Assembly (NCBI GenBank): GCA_963920525.1
Contig: OY986437.1
Coordinates: forward strand, 30,671,063 to 30,735,062
Length of the DNA stretch: 64,000 nt
Origin: Dichetophora obliterata
Taxonomy: Eukaryota; Arthropoda; Insecta; Diptera; Sciomyzidae
Reading direction: 5' to 3'
Part shown: one piece after another, positions 34,101 through 45,476 of the stretch
Numbering within the stretch: the stretch's first letter is position 1
How the letters are laid out: the number at the start of each line of letters is the position of its first letter
Translations under genes and position numbers: made by a program
Notes under the pieces: generated by a model
The model's input: only the letters and a program-made list of their open reading frames with translations
The model's database searches: none
Told to the model about the DNA's origin: nothing

Positions 34101-35731
34101 ACTCCAAATGAGGACGGACAATAGAATAATACAGCGTTTTAGTTGTAATCATACTAATATTTCTTTCTACATTTCTTTGGCCCAGCATTTTATAAGCCCG
34201 AGCATAGAAGATGCTTTTTTACAAGTGTTATCAATATAAACACTAAACGATAGCTTAGAATCCATGCATGTACCAAGATCTTTGACATAATCTACACAAT
34301 TTAAAGCAGTATCTTATATCTTATAATCAAAAATTAAATTATTCCTTTTTCGTGAAATAGTCATAGTTCTTCATTTATCTGTATTTAGAAACATATTATT
34401 TTTAGAACATCAAACTTCAAAGGATTATAAATCAGACTGGAGGAGATCTGAATTGTTTTATGCATCTATTGTTATGTATGTTTTCATATCATCTGCATAA
34501 ATGAGCAGATAACAGTATTTGATGATGTGGGTTGCATCATTAATGGCTAAAATAAACAGAAGTGGACCAAGGTGGCTACCCTGAAGAACACCTGATTCAG
34601 CAATAAATTCAGCAGGCAATACACCTCAAAATCGTATTTAATTAGATCGCTCTGTCAGATACGATTGGATCCAGCTTACAAAAAATTGTGGAAAACCCAT
34701 TAACTTTAGTTCAAATATAATAAGTTTTTATGGTAGTTTATCAAATGTTTTACTAAAATCAGTGTAAATACAATCGACCTGGTAGCCTGAATAAACTGAA
34801 ATTAAGCAAAATGTTGTAAAATCTAGGAGATTAGACACAGTGGATCTGCCAGTAACAAATCCATGCTGACGAGTTGTTACGACTTTCCCACAATGAATCT
34901 TCCTTCACACGATCATACACGAGCCGCTCAAAAACTTTTGGAATTGACGAGAGTTTAGCGATAGGCCTATAGTTGTTTATATCATTTCTACAACCTTTTT
35001 TATAAATAGGACTTATAAAAGATTTTTTTCCAAAAAAGTGGAAAACTACATTCCCTAATTGATTTATTGAATAATATGGACAGTGGTTGGCTAAGAACGG
35101 AACCACATTGCGTTAACACTGTGGCAGGAATTCCGTCAGGTCCAGCATTAAAATCTTCTTCGATTGATCCAATATACATTAAAACATCCTCTGAATTAAA
35201 GGATATAGGGTTCAACGAAACCCTGGGTGTAGAGTTCATACACTCAAAATACTCTTCATCAGGATTAAAGCAGTATGAGCAGAATGACTCTTTAGAGATA
35301 TTGGCAAATAGGCCACAAATTATGACGTGATCGTCAATAAATCCCTCAGGAGTTTTAAATGATGAAAGGAGTCCATCAGGTTTTTGCTTTGTGTTTACAA
35401 AACAACAAAACTTCTTTGGATCAAACAATATTTTTAGCTTAATATTGTCTAAATAATTGTGATACAAGGTAGCTGAGCCACTTTCAAGATCCAGAAACAA
35501 ACGCTTGTAGGTTTCTAGGTCAACTAAGTCTAAGCTACAGACATATTTCTTCCATATCCTATTCCTGTTGTTGGGAAGAGTCTTTATTTCCCTTGTGTAC
35601 CAAGAGTAAGCACAATTTTTCGCAAATTTGAGGCTATACGGCACGGACTCAGAAAACATTGTAAAGTTTTCTATATAAAATAATAAAACGATTTTCGAAA
35701 AACTAAATGACACTGTGTTGTAGTAAATCAT

Positions 35732-36539
35732 ACATCATGGTGAACTAAAAATAGTATCTCAAGATATAAACGTATTTCAGGGTCGCTCATTTACAATTTG
35801 ATGTTACAATTTTAATATACAAAATGGCTGATACAATATGTCGTTTCAAAATTATTCCTTCTTTGTATGAAATTTAATACAGGGAAGCTTTGTAATTACT
35901 GATTTTGAATTTAATGTCAAGAATAAAATCACAAATAAGCAGTTTCAGTATGCTGATAAAAAAAATAAGCCTACCTTACCCGAATATAAATATTAGTCGT
36001 CGAACAGCGGTCAAACATGTGGGCCCATGTTTGGCCGTACAACATGGGCGGGTGAAATGTGTCGAACATGGCCTAAAAATAATCCAACCGCAAGTTGGGT
36101 CGAACGACAGCAGTACAAGACCTAAATAAAAATATACGGCAGCTGTATGCTCGTTGTATGCCACCAAATTTGTCTAAGCTTTTATTCAATAGCAAACGTA
36201 TGCGCAACAACAAAAGCAATCCTCATTCAGCGTTGCTGATGTTGATATTTCTGTGGTTACAAGGAATAACGACTTAACTCAAAGTATCGTAAAAAACGAT
36301 ATTTTAACTGCACGAACTAGTACCCATTTTTTTGAAATATATGAACCGTTACAAACAAAATATGTGCAGACAAAAGTGTTGATCAATTTTGGGCAAAATA
36401 TGGATATCTGCATACTTCCAAAAATTGGCAATAAAGTAAATTCCATATCGCTTTTTTACGATTTTTTGAGTTTAGTCATTATTCCTTGTGACCACAGATA
36501 TCAGACGGTTTTGATCGTAAAAAACTAAAATGTATTATA
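35732..36539. other. Unassigned non-coding DNA
   Basis: I see no transposon ends or conserved protein. The open frames at 35,905-36,528 have no family I recognise. Confidence 0.45.
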
Positions 36540-38465
36540 TTTGTTCAGATTGTTACGGTCGGCAACCGTACAAAAAATGGGCGTGCGCGAAATATATCTA
36601 CGCCCACTTTTTCGAAATCATGCCAATTTCGGAGTTGTACACGTTTTTATAGTGAAGCTTGGTATGTAGGTGCACCCAGTTGCGGTCAGTATATATATAT
36701 AATTATGTTTTCACGCCCACTTTAACTGCTCACAAATCAAATAACTTCTATATATCAGACGATTAAGAAGAAGAAATATATCAGGCATAGAAGAAATATG
36801 TTTGTTGTTATGACTCAAATGACCTAGAAAAATACAAACGTTTGTTTCTGGAATTTGAGAATCGCTCAGCTGCATTATATAATGAGTATTTCGTTAATAT
36901 GAAGCTGAGTATTTTGTCTGATCCAAGAAAATTTCGGGGATTTATTAATGTTAAGAAGAAGACTGATGGATTTCCTTCTTCTTTTAAATTTCAGGATGGA
37001 TTTACTGACGATTCCACCATTATTCGTAGCTTATTTGCCAAACTATGACCTTTTCGCGTAAAAGGAACAATATTGGTTTTTATTACAAAATTAAAGATAC
37101 TGCTTTAGGTCGTGTAACTACCGTCAAAGACCTTGGTATATGCATGGATTCTAAGTTATCGTTTAACATGCATATTGATAGAATTCGTAAAAAAGCGTCT
37201 TCTATGCTTGGTTTTATAAAACGATGGGCCAAAGAGTTTGATAGCTTAATAACAACTACAACTCTGTGTTATTCAATCGTGCGTCCTCACCTGAAGTACG
37301 CAAGTCAAGTATGGTCCCCACATTACAATGTGCATGTCGTGTCGAAAGTATTCAAAAACGTTTTGTTCGGTTTGCTCTGAGAGGCTCGAGTGGAACTGAC
37401 ACATTTAATCTTCGGAAATCTGCTGATATCGTATACTTACACCAACTTATAACTGGTGTATTCGATTCTCCAGAACTTCTTTCTCTTATAAATTTTAACA
37501 GTAACCGTAGAAGCAGTAGAAACTCTAACAAATTGATTTATTTACCATTTAGTAGAACAAATTATATGTTGACTGCTCCATTAAATCGCATGAGTACCTT
37601 TGTTAACAACTGTAGCGTGTTTGATGTTAACTTGTTGAAAGGTCAACTCAAAAGTAGATTGAAAACTAATGAAGGATAAGATCTATGTAAATGCATGGTT
37701 AGTTGTTATGTCTTGTGTTGTCCCTGAGCCCAACCCATATTATGTAGGGTACATTTTTCTCCTTTTTGGTTTTTTTTGGGAACACTTGTATTCGATATCT
37801 TTGAGATATTTCAATGATATTTGGGTTGGTTCTTAAAATAATTTATTGCGGAGAAAGTGTGAAAAGCTGTAGTAGCTGAACTCTATTGTTATTGCATGTA
37901 TTCTAATATTGTAGTAAAATGCTAAACTTTTGTAATTTAGTTCATACGTTTACTCTCGACGACTTTCCAAAAAATGGGTGTGATCGCACTATATCTGCGC
38001 CCACTTTTATCGCCCACAAATTAATAAAAAAGCTTTATATCAGGCGGTTTTAACCTTAGAAGACTAAAATTTGGTAATTTAGCTTATATGTCTTTACCGA
38101 TTTTCATAAAACTTTAGTAAGTTATTAAACACATATCAAGGAGGATTTTACATTGGAAAATGAGGCGTGGCACCTCCAACACAGAACCAATAAGCAATAT
38201 CGATTACCTTTGGAATTAGAAGTCGCACAGCTTCTGAATTCTGTATTTGAACAAAATTTGCACGTGCTATTTCACTAATTAATGGGTGTTAGACTAGGGG
38301 GCGTGGAACCTCCCATACAAACCAAATTTGAGAAATTGAATAGCTTTTGAGTTAAAGGTCGCCCAGTCACGGAATTCAGTATTCGACCATAATTTACACA
38401 AGCAGTTTGACTGATTACATTTAATGGGCGCTTAGAAACGTGGCAGCAAGCCGCCGGGTTTCAGC
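36540..38465 (-). repeat. Interspersed repeat G (CGCCCAC-rich), split by LINE B copy 2
   Basis: The two flanks (36,540-36,770 and 37,925-38,465) share GGGCGTG / CGCCCACTTT motifs and read best on the minus strand. The outer end at 38,440-38,465 is the reverse of TACTAGCTGAAACCCGGCGG, matching the start motif of repeats E and A. Two approximate 150-bp units with GGCGTGGMACCTCC are visible at 38,150-38,420. It is non-coding. Confidence 0.5.
36775..37924 (+). pseudogene. LINE B, copy 2, with the RT core deleted
   Basis: The plus strand reads FLEFENRSAALYNEYFVNMK, LSDPRKFRGFINVKKKTDG and DGFTDDSTIIRSLFAKL (36,842-37,048). It then jumps directly to TFSRKRNNIGFYYKIKDTAL, TVKDLGICMDSKLSFNMHI, YSIVRPHLKYASQVWSP, RFVRFALRGSSGTDTF, LHQLITGVFDSPELLSLIN and FDVNLLKGQLKSRLKTNEG (to 37,679). 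These match LINE B copy 1, but the whole catalytic RT core between the linker and the C-terminal domain is missing. The 3' untranslated tail continues to about 37,905. The deletion joins the parts almost in frame, so a non-catalytic protein could be imagined, but frameshifts near 37,350-37,410 break it. Confidence 0.85.
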
Positions 38466-38910
38466 TAGTAAATCATAAAATTCTGCGAAGCTGACGTTAA
38501 AAATTACTCTTATATAAAAGAACTATTTTTACGCCCAGTTAATGGCCTAAATTTTGCGCACATAAAATGACAAAAAAAAAGTATAGCAGTGAGGGGACTG
38601 CCGACCGAAGCGAAAACATATATGTAAAATATTAGTATTCCCTGGAAGATTTTGTTCTGCCACGGACCGCCTTACTGCTGTATAAGAATTTTCATGCTAA
38701 TCGAATAAAAAATTTTATATTTTTTTACCCCCTCAATCTTTGATTACTTCTATTAAAATATTTTTTATTCAGATAGTATTATTATTATTTTATAATTACA
38801 CGAAACTATATTATTACATTTAAATTGAATATTGTTGATATAAAAATAAAATACAGGGAACACTATTGAACGAAAAATAATCCTCAAAAAAGAAATTTAA
38901 TTTTTTCTTT
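38466..38910. other. Unassigned AT-rich DNA
   Basis: I see nothing recognisable in this AT-rich stretch between repeat G and repeat H copy 3. Confidence 0.45.
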
Positions 38911-39105
38911 CAATGTATATGCAGAGCTGTAGCTAAAATAAAATAAATTCACTTTTTTTATGTATGATATTTTGTTTGATGGGTCTTGAAGTCCCTTTTA
39001 ATGCCTGCATTTGAGATCTTGCTACAAGGAAAACAGAAAACATTGCAAGCAAAGTGCAGTTTATTTTTTGCCACCGATTCGGCTCATCCGTACATCCGGT
39101 TCATC
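38911..39105 (-). repeat. Interspersed repeat H, copy 3 (fragment)
   Basis: Reverse complement of repeat H: it contains GCACTTTGCTTGC, GTAGCAAGATCTCAA, GGCATTAAAAG and, reading on, TATATACATTGAAAG. Neither the P-like MITE nor the tRNA-bearing MITE is present at the corresponding points, so it is a second empty-site witness for both insertions in copy 1. Confidence 0.7.
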
Positions 39106-39470
39106 ATTAATGTACATTATTTTCATCTTTTATCACTTCATTACATTTTAAATTATGGGTTTTAGTATAAAAAAACAAAGTAAAACATAAACAAAAAGAT
39201 AAATTAAACTTATTGAAATAATTAATATACACTTAAAATACATAATAATACACACATACATAAAATTTGTATTTACATACATTTCATTGAATTTAATTTA
39301 CATTATTTTCATTGTTTGCGTCATTAATCATTGCGTTATATTTTTAAAAAGATACTATAGGCTTATGGTAGCTGAAATAAGAGACAAAAAATTTTGGACG
39401 ATGCTGTCCCACTCATGATAAAATTATTATTATGTAGCCTTGACAACGTCTTATTTTCTCACGAGCTGCG
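39106..39470. other. Unassigned AT-rich DNA
   Basis: I see nothing recognisable. Short ACATAC/ATTTACA stretches occur. Confidence 0.4.
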
Positions 39471-39691
39471 ACCATCGAATTTCAAACAAAAGAAAACAAT
39501 ATAAAGAGCGTATGTCACACACATTGGCAGCTTTCAGCGGAGTCAATAGTTGGCAATTGTTTTTTTTTAAATTTGAGTGAGAAACCTTTGCAATTAAATG
39601 ATCCATTCACAGCAGTTAACTCCTCCGAATGCGGCATATGAGTGTGACACACGTTCTCTATTTTGTTTTCTTTTGTTTGACATTCGATGGT
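39471..39691. mobile_element. Palindromic MITE-like element (221 bp)
   Basis: The ends ACCATCGAATTTCAAAC and, reversed, ACCATCGAATGTCAAAC start inverted arms that continue through AAAAGAAAACAA and GTGTGTCACAC. They run into an inner pair GCAGCTTTCAGCGGAGTCAA versus, reversed, GCCGCATTCGGAGGAGTTAA. Almost the whole unit folds on itself. The inner pair resembles the tip of the AAT-target MITEs. I found no clear target duplication. Confidence 0.6.
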
Positions 39692-39832
39692 TGAAACACG
39701 AAATGTGACTCCTACCTATTACTTATTATACCATGGTCCCAGTCAGAGAATATGCTGGCGACATTTATAAAACTACAAATGTTTTTATGTTGGTCATGAA
39801 ACTCAAATACACGCTCTTGGGTATGCAGCAAG

Positions 39833-40012
39833 CATGGCAAAATTAAACAAGGTAGTGTAAGGGCGGAGAGCCGGTGACCGAAACTGTCAAAACGTAGTTG
39901 ACATGTCATACAAAATCTGCAAGCAATGAGAATGCAAATGAGAAATGGATGAATATAAATATATCAAAATGGATGAGTCAGCCCTAACACTACCTTGTCT
40001 TATTCTACTATG
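39833..40012. mobile_element. P-element-like MITE, copy 2 (180 bp, intact ends)
   Basis: The left end is CATGGCAAAATTAAACAAGG and the right end, reversed, is CATAGTAGAATAAGACAAGG. A perfect 8-bp duplication GCAGCAAG flanks it (39,825-39,832; 40,013-40,020). The element matches 389-600 in reverse orientation, including GGAGAGCCGGTGACCGAAAC. The tip agrees with the P-element terminus known from Drosophila (CAT, AATAA, AAGGTGGT) at most positions, and 8 bp is the P target length. It is non-coding. Confidence 0.8.
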
Positions 40013-40404
40013 GCAGCAAGCAGCCATCAATATGTTTATCTGCTGACAAATCGTTCCTTCATAAAGAAATCATGAAGGATATTTACTGTTTTTCTGTCAA
40101 TGTATATGTAGATCTGTAGCTGAACTAAAATACCTTTACAACAACAGTTACCAAGAAAATCTACTACGACGATGAACAGATATGAGCAGTATCACATCGG
40201 TTGCGCAACGTTAGAGGGGATGAACCGAAGTGGCGGCGGAAACTAAACAGCACTTTGCTTGCTATGTTTTTTGTTTGCCTGGTAGCAAGATCTCAAGTGG
40301 AGGCATTAAAAGAGACTTCACGGCCAGTCAAACAAAAAGCAAATATCAAAAGTTTTAAATTTATTTTATTTTAGCCTACAGCTAGCTCTACATATACATT
40401 GAAA

Positions 40405-41072
40405 ATAAATCAAAAGTAAAAAAAAAGAAATTTAAAAAATAAGCTTTCATTTAAAAAAGACGAACTAAAAAGAAAAAAAAACAAGTTTAAGTGACATTTG
40501 TCATATATGTATATAGTAGGTATATTCTAGGTGCAGAAGAACCCCCTCTCTTGGTTACTCCCTCATCATCATAATATAAGCGTACGTAAATTGGTAAGTT
40601 CTAAGGACTTACCAATTAAATGAATTTAGAAATTTAGAATTTTTCAAATACATTTATATATAAAAGTTTAAGGCACTGATATTGTGTAGTAAACCTGTAT
40701 AATGGATCACAGTTTATATACAGGTAAGCTTACTAAAAGATTCAATGCCACTGATAATGTGTAGCAAGCCTGTATAACGGATCGCGGACATCGGTGCCTC
40801 AAGCTTTAAAATATAAATGTATTTGAAAAATTCCAAATTTATATAAGTCCTTAGAACTTACCAATTTACGTACGCTTATGATATGATGATGAGTAACCAA
40901 GAGAGGGGTTCTTCTGCATCTAGTTTAGTAGTAGTTTTATATACCTACTATATACACATATGACAAATGTCATTTACATTTATTTTTTCTTTTTAGTTCA
41001 CGTCTTTCTTAAATAAAAGTTTATTTTTTAAAAATTTTTTATTTTTTATTTTTTTTTTTACTTTTAGTCTTA
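40405..41072. mobile_element. Foldback element with ~260-bp inverted arms
   Basis: The left arm (about 40,410-40,668) and right arm (about 40,800-41,065) are inverted copies. They share TGACATTTGTCATAT, CTCTCTTGGTTACTC, TAAGCGTACGTAAATTGGTA and TTTTTCAAATACATTTATAT. The ~130-bp centre holds two direct units around GTGTAGCAAGCCTGTATAAC. Transcripts would fold into a hairpin with a ~260-bp stem. There is no coding capacity. Confidence 0.75.
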
Positions 41073-41369
41073 AAGGTTTATTATTAACATCTTTTATTTT
41101 CAAAACTTAGAAAATACTACAGCATTTTAATTTTTTAGACCATTAACCTTATTACAGTATTAACATTATTTACAAGATTTACACTACTTACGTTATAAAC
41201 ATTATTTTTTTTAAAAAGTATTTACATTATTTACACTATTTTCATATTATCAGTACGTTATCACAAGCTTAACACCGATTGATATCTAGAGTGATACCGT
41301 TTGTAAAAGTTATTAAATTCGCATTTTAATTTGGGTGTGGCCGAATTTTTTTCCTAGCCCCCATCTTTA

Positions 41370-41790
41370 ACTTCAAGAAAGTTTACTGCCAAAATTTCAG
41401 CTGAATCGAGCCAGTAGTCTTGGAGATATAGCATTTTAATTGATTTGTGGGCAGTAAAAGGGGAGTGGCAAAAATGTTTCCCTAATTATCCTCTACTCGA
41501 AAGAAATTTACTGCCAAAATTTCAGCTGAATCGGCCCAGTAGTTTTAGAGATATAGTATTTTTATTGTTTTGTGGGCGGTAAAAGGGGGAGTGGCAAAAA
41601 TGTTTCCTTAATTGACCTCTACTCAAAGTAAATTTACTGCTAACATTTATGTGCTAAAGGCACATAATAATAATAATAATAATAATAATTTCAGCTGAAT
41701 CGGCCCAGTAGTTTTAGATACATAGCATTTTTGTTGATTTGTGGGCGGTAAAAGGGGGTGTGGCAAAATTTTTTCATAACATTGCATTGT
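41370..41790 (+). repeat. Tandem repeat, about 125-bp unit, 3+ copies
   Basis: Units start with TTTACTGCCAAAATTTCAGC at about 41,382, 41,507 and 41,634 and contain CAGTAGTYTTRGAGATATAG and GGGCGGTAAAAGGGGGAGTG. The third unit is interrupted by a short TAA-repeat. The motifs resemble the bodies of repeats A, E and G, so this may be an expanded piece of such a repeat. It ends near a CATA-repeat at 41,882-41,910. Confidence 0.75.
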
Positions 41791-41948
41791 CACCGGACTT
41801 ACTACATGTGTATGCTAAATTTCAGCTTAATCGGATACCAACAAGTTGTTGAAAAATGGCTTGCAAGTTTTGAGGACATGAATACATACATACATACATA
41901 CGAACTAAGCAAGTTAAATAAAAGCTTATAAAAACAGTAACATTCAAT

Positions 41949-42289
41949 AGCTGCATTCGCGTGGTCGTTGATCTAGAGCGGTTATATTTTATTCACAAAA
42001 CAAAAACAAAAATTAAAACCAGCTCGATTTCTAGCTCTATTTCTGATCTTAAAATGCTGCCAAGTTTCAAGCATGTTTTATCAAAACGAACATAGTTGGC
42101 AAATCTAAATAACTATTCATTTTCCTATTTTGCCGTTTCACCGCTCACTGGGCGTTTTGGTATTGTTGTATTCTTTTGTTATTGTTCTTAAAACAGCTGT
42201 TTCAAGACTGTGATGACAAATTGATATAAAGTTGAACTAACGTTGTTTTACTGAGATTTGATCTGATCTAGTGCCACGGGAATGCAGCT
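41949..42289. mobile_element. MITE with AAT target duplication, copy 2 (341 bp)
   Basis: The ends are AGCTGCATTCGCGTGG and its near inverse, flanked by AAT (41,946-41,948; 42,290-42,292). Repeat H copy 1 keeps the empty site with a single AAT (1,300-1,302). The tip and the target match the MITE at 24,546-24,918, indicating one family with diverged interiors. It is non-coding. Confidence 0.8.
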
Positions 42290-42570
42290 AATGTTTCGCA
42301 GCGGAGCAAAGGGAGGGGAAAGAACGATGCGTCAGTAAAGGAGCTTATTGATGGTTGCTTGCTTATGTTTTCAAAGTTTCCTATGTTATCTTTGCTGTTT
42401 GTATTGATGATGAGAGTTACTCGGAAAAATACAATGACGCAAACCAAAGATTTACCCTCTACCAAAATCGTTCAACGCGCCTAAAGAAGTTTTCACTTCA
42501 AAAATAATTTGGTGGAAATCCTCTTCCATTCATCTCTCATCAGCTATATTAACCAGGCAGATCAAATAAA

Positions 42571-44869
42571 CATGCAGCACTGCTCAAAACTATCCTAGAA
42601 AGTACTCAATTGCAATTTAGGGTGCTCGCAGTATTCAAGAGTACTCAATCTACTCAACTACCTAAGTCAGTGTGAATACCCCTAATGTATTTTTGGTGCG
42701 TGCCGCTGGCAAAGCATTCTTCAAATGTTTGCATCAATCAAAAAAAGAGAAAGATAAAAGATTTAAATTGACGACCTTTTTCAAATACTTTTGTAACATT
42801 TTTCATTGAGAAAAAACTTGAACTTGAATTGATTACTTAAGTTTTTAATGCACTTTATTTTAGTGACACGTATTCCGCGGCACACTGTCAATCAATTTGT
42901 TTCACTTCATCCTGAGCTGCTACCCTCATCAAAAGTCGGCTTTAGGAATTATCCAGGCGTTATACAAAAAACACATATCGTTAGTGAGAAATATCTAACA
43001 CAGTTTAATTTTGGCAAATTAATCAACTTATTGTCATCTAATGAGCTAATTTGTTGTGTTTTTATTTAATTGTTTTTTTTTTGTGCACAACCTTAATCTA
43101 TAAAGAATTTTTTTTAGCGTTCCTTAGTAGAATATTTATTTTTTTTTTCATTGCTTCCAATTAAAAAGAAAAACAAAAAAGAAATGTAAAATCAGTGAGG
43201 TGCCAAACGCTTAAGTTGCCAAGTGCGCTGAAAGAAAAGCACTAAAAAGTTGCACGTTCGAAGAAAGTTTTTAATTTAAACGCCTGGAAAGTGTTGCCAA
43301 TATTGTTGGTGGTGACCTAAAATAACAAAATACAAAGTTGTTTATGATGTTGTTGTTGCGCTTTTGTTATTTTTTTTTGCCTCTCTGTGTTCAGTGGCCT
43401 TTTTTTAACTACCGTTAGTAAATTTTTTCGGCGCTCTAGCTCTTAGAAGAGTAAAGGGAAAAAAAAGGAAGAAAGCTATAGCATTAAATGCCGAAGTTTG
43501 CCAATTTAGTTGCTCCCAACAAGTCTAAGACTATGACTTGCATCGCTCTAGTCCGCTTTCGCATGAACCTTGCCGCCTTCGCCAACTGTTTTAATGCTAA
43601 ATAAATGTCCTTCACATCATTTGTTAATGTGATTACTTTTGAGCCTTTGCTGCGCTTTGACTTTTTTTGCTACTCTTACTGTGCTATTGCCACTTGTTTT
43701 TTATTATTTTCTTGTAAAAGCATTCAACGGATGCTTGTCTATCAGAAAAAACTTGTGTTTAAAGTGTCTTTGCCATAAGTTGTTTTTTTGCTTTTGTTTT
43801 GTCCTCCGATTTGTTGTGCTTTTTTCTGCTCTGCAGTGTTGCCACTTTGCGCCGTTTGTATTGTGAGTGTCTCTCGCTTTAGAATTGTTTTCTTTTTATG
43901 AAGTGTTATGTTGTTGCGTGATTTTTCATTTCCGTTTTTTCCACATTCTTCATTGTCTCACTTACGCACATATATATATATATATAAATATATATAACTA
44001 TAGAAACAAATGACACTGACACAAACACACACATATACACAGACACTTATAGACAATCATACACAGTTACAGCTACACAAACAAATAAACGCATTAACAA
44101 CTCCCCTTTTTAGAGCAACAATAAAGAAATTTATTGAGTGCAGCCTGTTGTTGTTGTTGCTGCTGTTGTTGAAGTGTACTTTTTGTGTTGTAGTTGTTTG
44201 TTGTTCTTATTAATGTTCGCTGAAACGGAAACGGAAATATGTTGCTTGTTTCTACCTCCCCCTGTCCCTCCCGCCGGTCTCTATCCTCCCCACTATACTT
44301 CAACGTTTTTATCAATTTTAAAGTATTTCAACACTTTGTAGAGTTTTTTGCCTGGGGTTTGGTTTTTTTTTTTTAATTTTATTGTTCCTTGCCATTTGTT
44401 TTATTGCTGCTCGCGGCATTTCAAAAGAAAAAAGTAAACCTTACCGCCATACTGTATGCTCAATTTTGTTTTTTTTTGCTGTTTTTTTTTCATCGCTTCC
44501 GGTGTCTGTGTGGGTGCTAGCGTGCGGGTTGGTGGGTGAAGTTCAACAATTTAATTGGTATTTGTTCCAACATTCTGCACAATATTGTTAAACATTTTGC
44601 TGCTGCTGCTGTTTTTGTTGTTTTTGTCATTGTACACAAAAAGTTTTTATCAAAGTCCACAAGCATTCTTGTCTAAAAAAAAGGCCTTTTAGCCATTATG
44701 CCTTATTTCATGTTTCTGGCAAGCATGTTTTTGTTTTTTTGTTGTTGTTTTTGTTTTTGTTTTTGTCATCTTGTTGTAACATAAAAATTCGAGTGTTTAT
44801 CAAAAAGTTAACAGATTTCGGACTTTCAATTAAATATAACCAAGTTTTTGAAACAAGAAAGTTCCAGCT
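42571..44869. other. Longest stretch without recognised elements
   Basis: About 2.3 kb with no TIRs, LINE remnants or copies elsewhere in the window. It is rich in T runs, TTG repeats (44,145-44,200; 44,595-44,640) and CA-type sequence (44,005-44,045). This texture is common in introns or untranslated regions of fly genes. The frames at 43,639-43,866 and 44,010-44,591 are low-complexity. I cannot show an exon here. Confidence 0.4.
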
Positions 44870-45476
44870 GAATGCAGCCAATGAAGTGTGTTAAATTTTA
44901 AATCGAGTATTACGCTTACAATTTCGAACATTTTTACAATCATAAAGAAAAAAGTCACTTAAATATAAAAACCAAAGAGACCTTTTGCCATGGGTTTTAA
45001 AAAATGATATTTAATAGAACTACTGGTTTGTGATAGAACTACTTAAATGTAATTTAGTTTTTGTTTTTTGTTCTGCAAATGAAAGATAATTTTCGTATAG
45101 TGAATCAATAACTTATGAAATAAATTCATAAATAAATAAATTCTTTACTATTGCGACTATAGTAATATTTTGCTAAAGAAGCAATTATTTTTTTATTCTT
45201 ATCAATCTTGCACTAGAAATAATTTTGAAAAAAGACACAATTTCGATAGTAAATTAAGTATAGACGTAGAATTCCTTTTTATACAGTAATAGAGAAAAAA
45301 AAACCACATTTTGAAATATTTAATTTTCATCAATAAAATCATAGAGGGTAGCTCATTAGTTTCGATGATAGAAACTGTTTATTGAATGATGTGGCAAATG
45401 AAGCTGTTTTTGCAGATAAATGATATGTCATATAAAAGAGCATGAGAAAAGAAAATTTAATGAGCAAAAAAAAAAA

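Larger units (their letters stand above)
28310..35731 (-). pseudogene. LINE B, copy 1, split by transposon T
   Basis: The right part (33,975-35,731) reads on the minus strand SRETYKRLFLD-type and FDPKKFCCFVNTKQKPDG linker sequence, EDFNAGPDGIPATVLTQCGS, IYKKGCRNDINNYRPIAKLS, VDCIYTDFSKTFD, SGVLQGSHLGPLLF, YADDMKTYI, YVKDLGTCMDSKLSFSVYID, YSIVRPHLEYASHVWSPSYN and NLPPYED. The left part (28,310-28,779) continues EDRLKLFVYLHQLITGVL to the 3' end. This is the linker, RT and tail of a jockey-type LINE, with several stops and frameshifts. The break is an 8-bp duplication caused by transposon T. The conserved 3' tail GCTGTAGTAGCTGAACTCTA also occurs at 30,270 and 37,868. Confidence 0.85.
40185..42570 (+). 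repeat. Interspersed repeat H, copy 2, with foldback and MITE inserted
   Basis: Collinear with copy 1 at 340-1,375. This copy keeps the empty sites for copy 1's two MITEs (40,300-40,307 and 40,383-40,384). It is itself broken by about 1.5 kb at 40,405-41,935 and by the MITE at 41,949-42,289, whose empty site is 1,300-1,302 in copy 1. A further reversed scrap of the same repeat lies at about 40,085-40,130. Confidence 0.75.

Noticed and set aside
41370..41790. A CRISPR-like array
   Set aside because: The 125-bp units are head-to-tail tandem copies without unique spacers, in a eukaryotic context.
44010..44591. Frames in a T- and TTG-rich stretch
   Set aside because: Low-complexity translation only.
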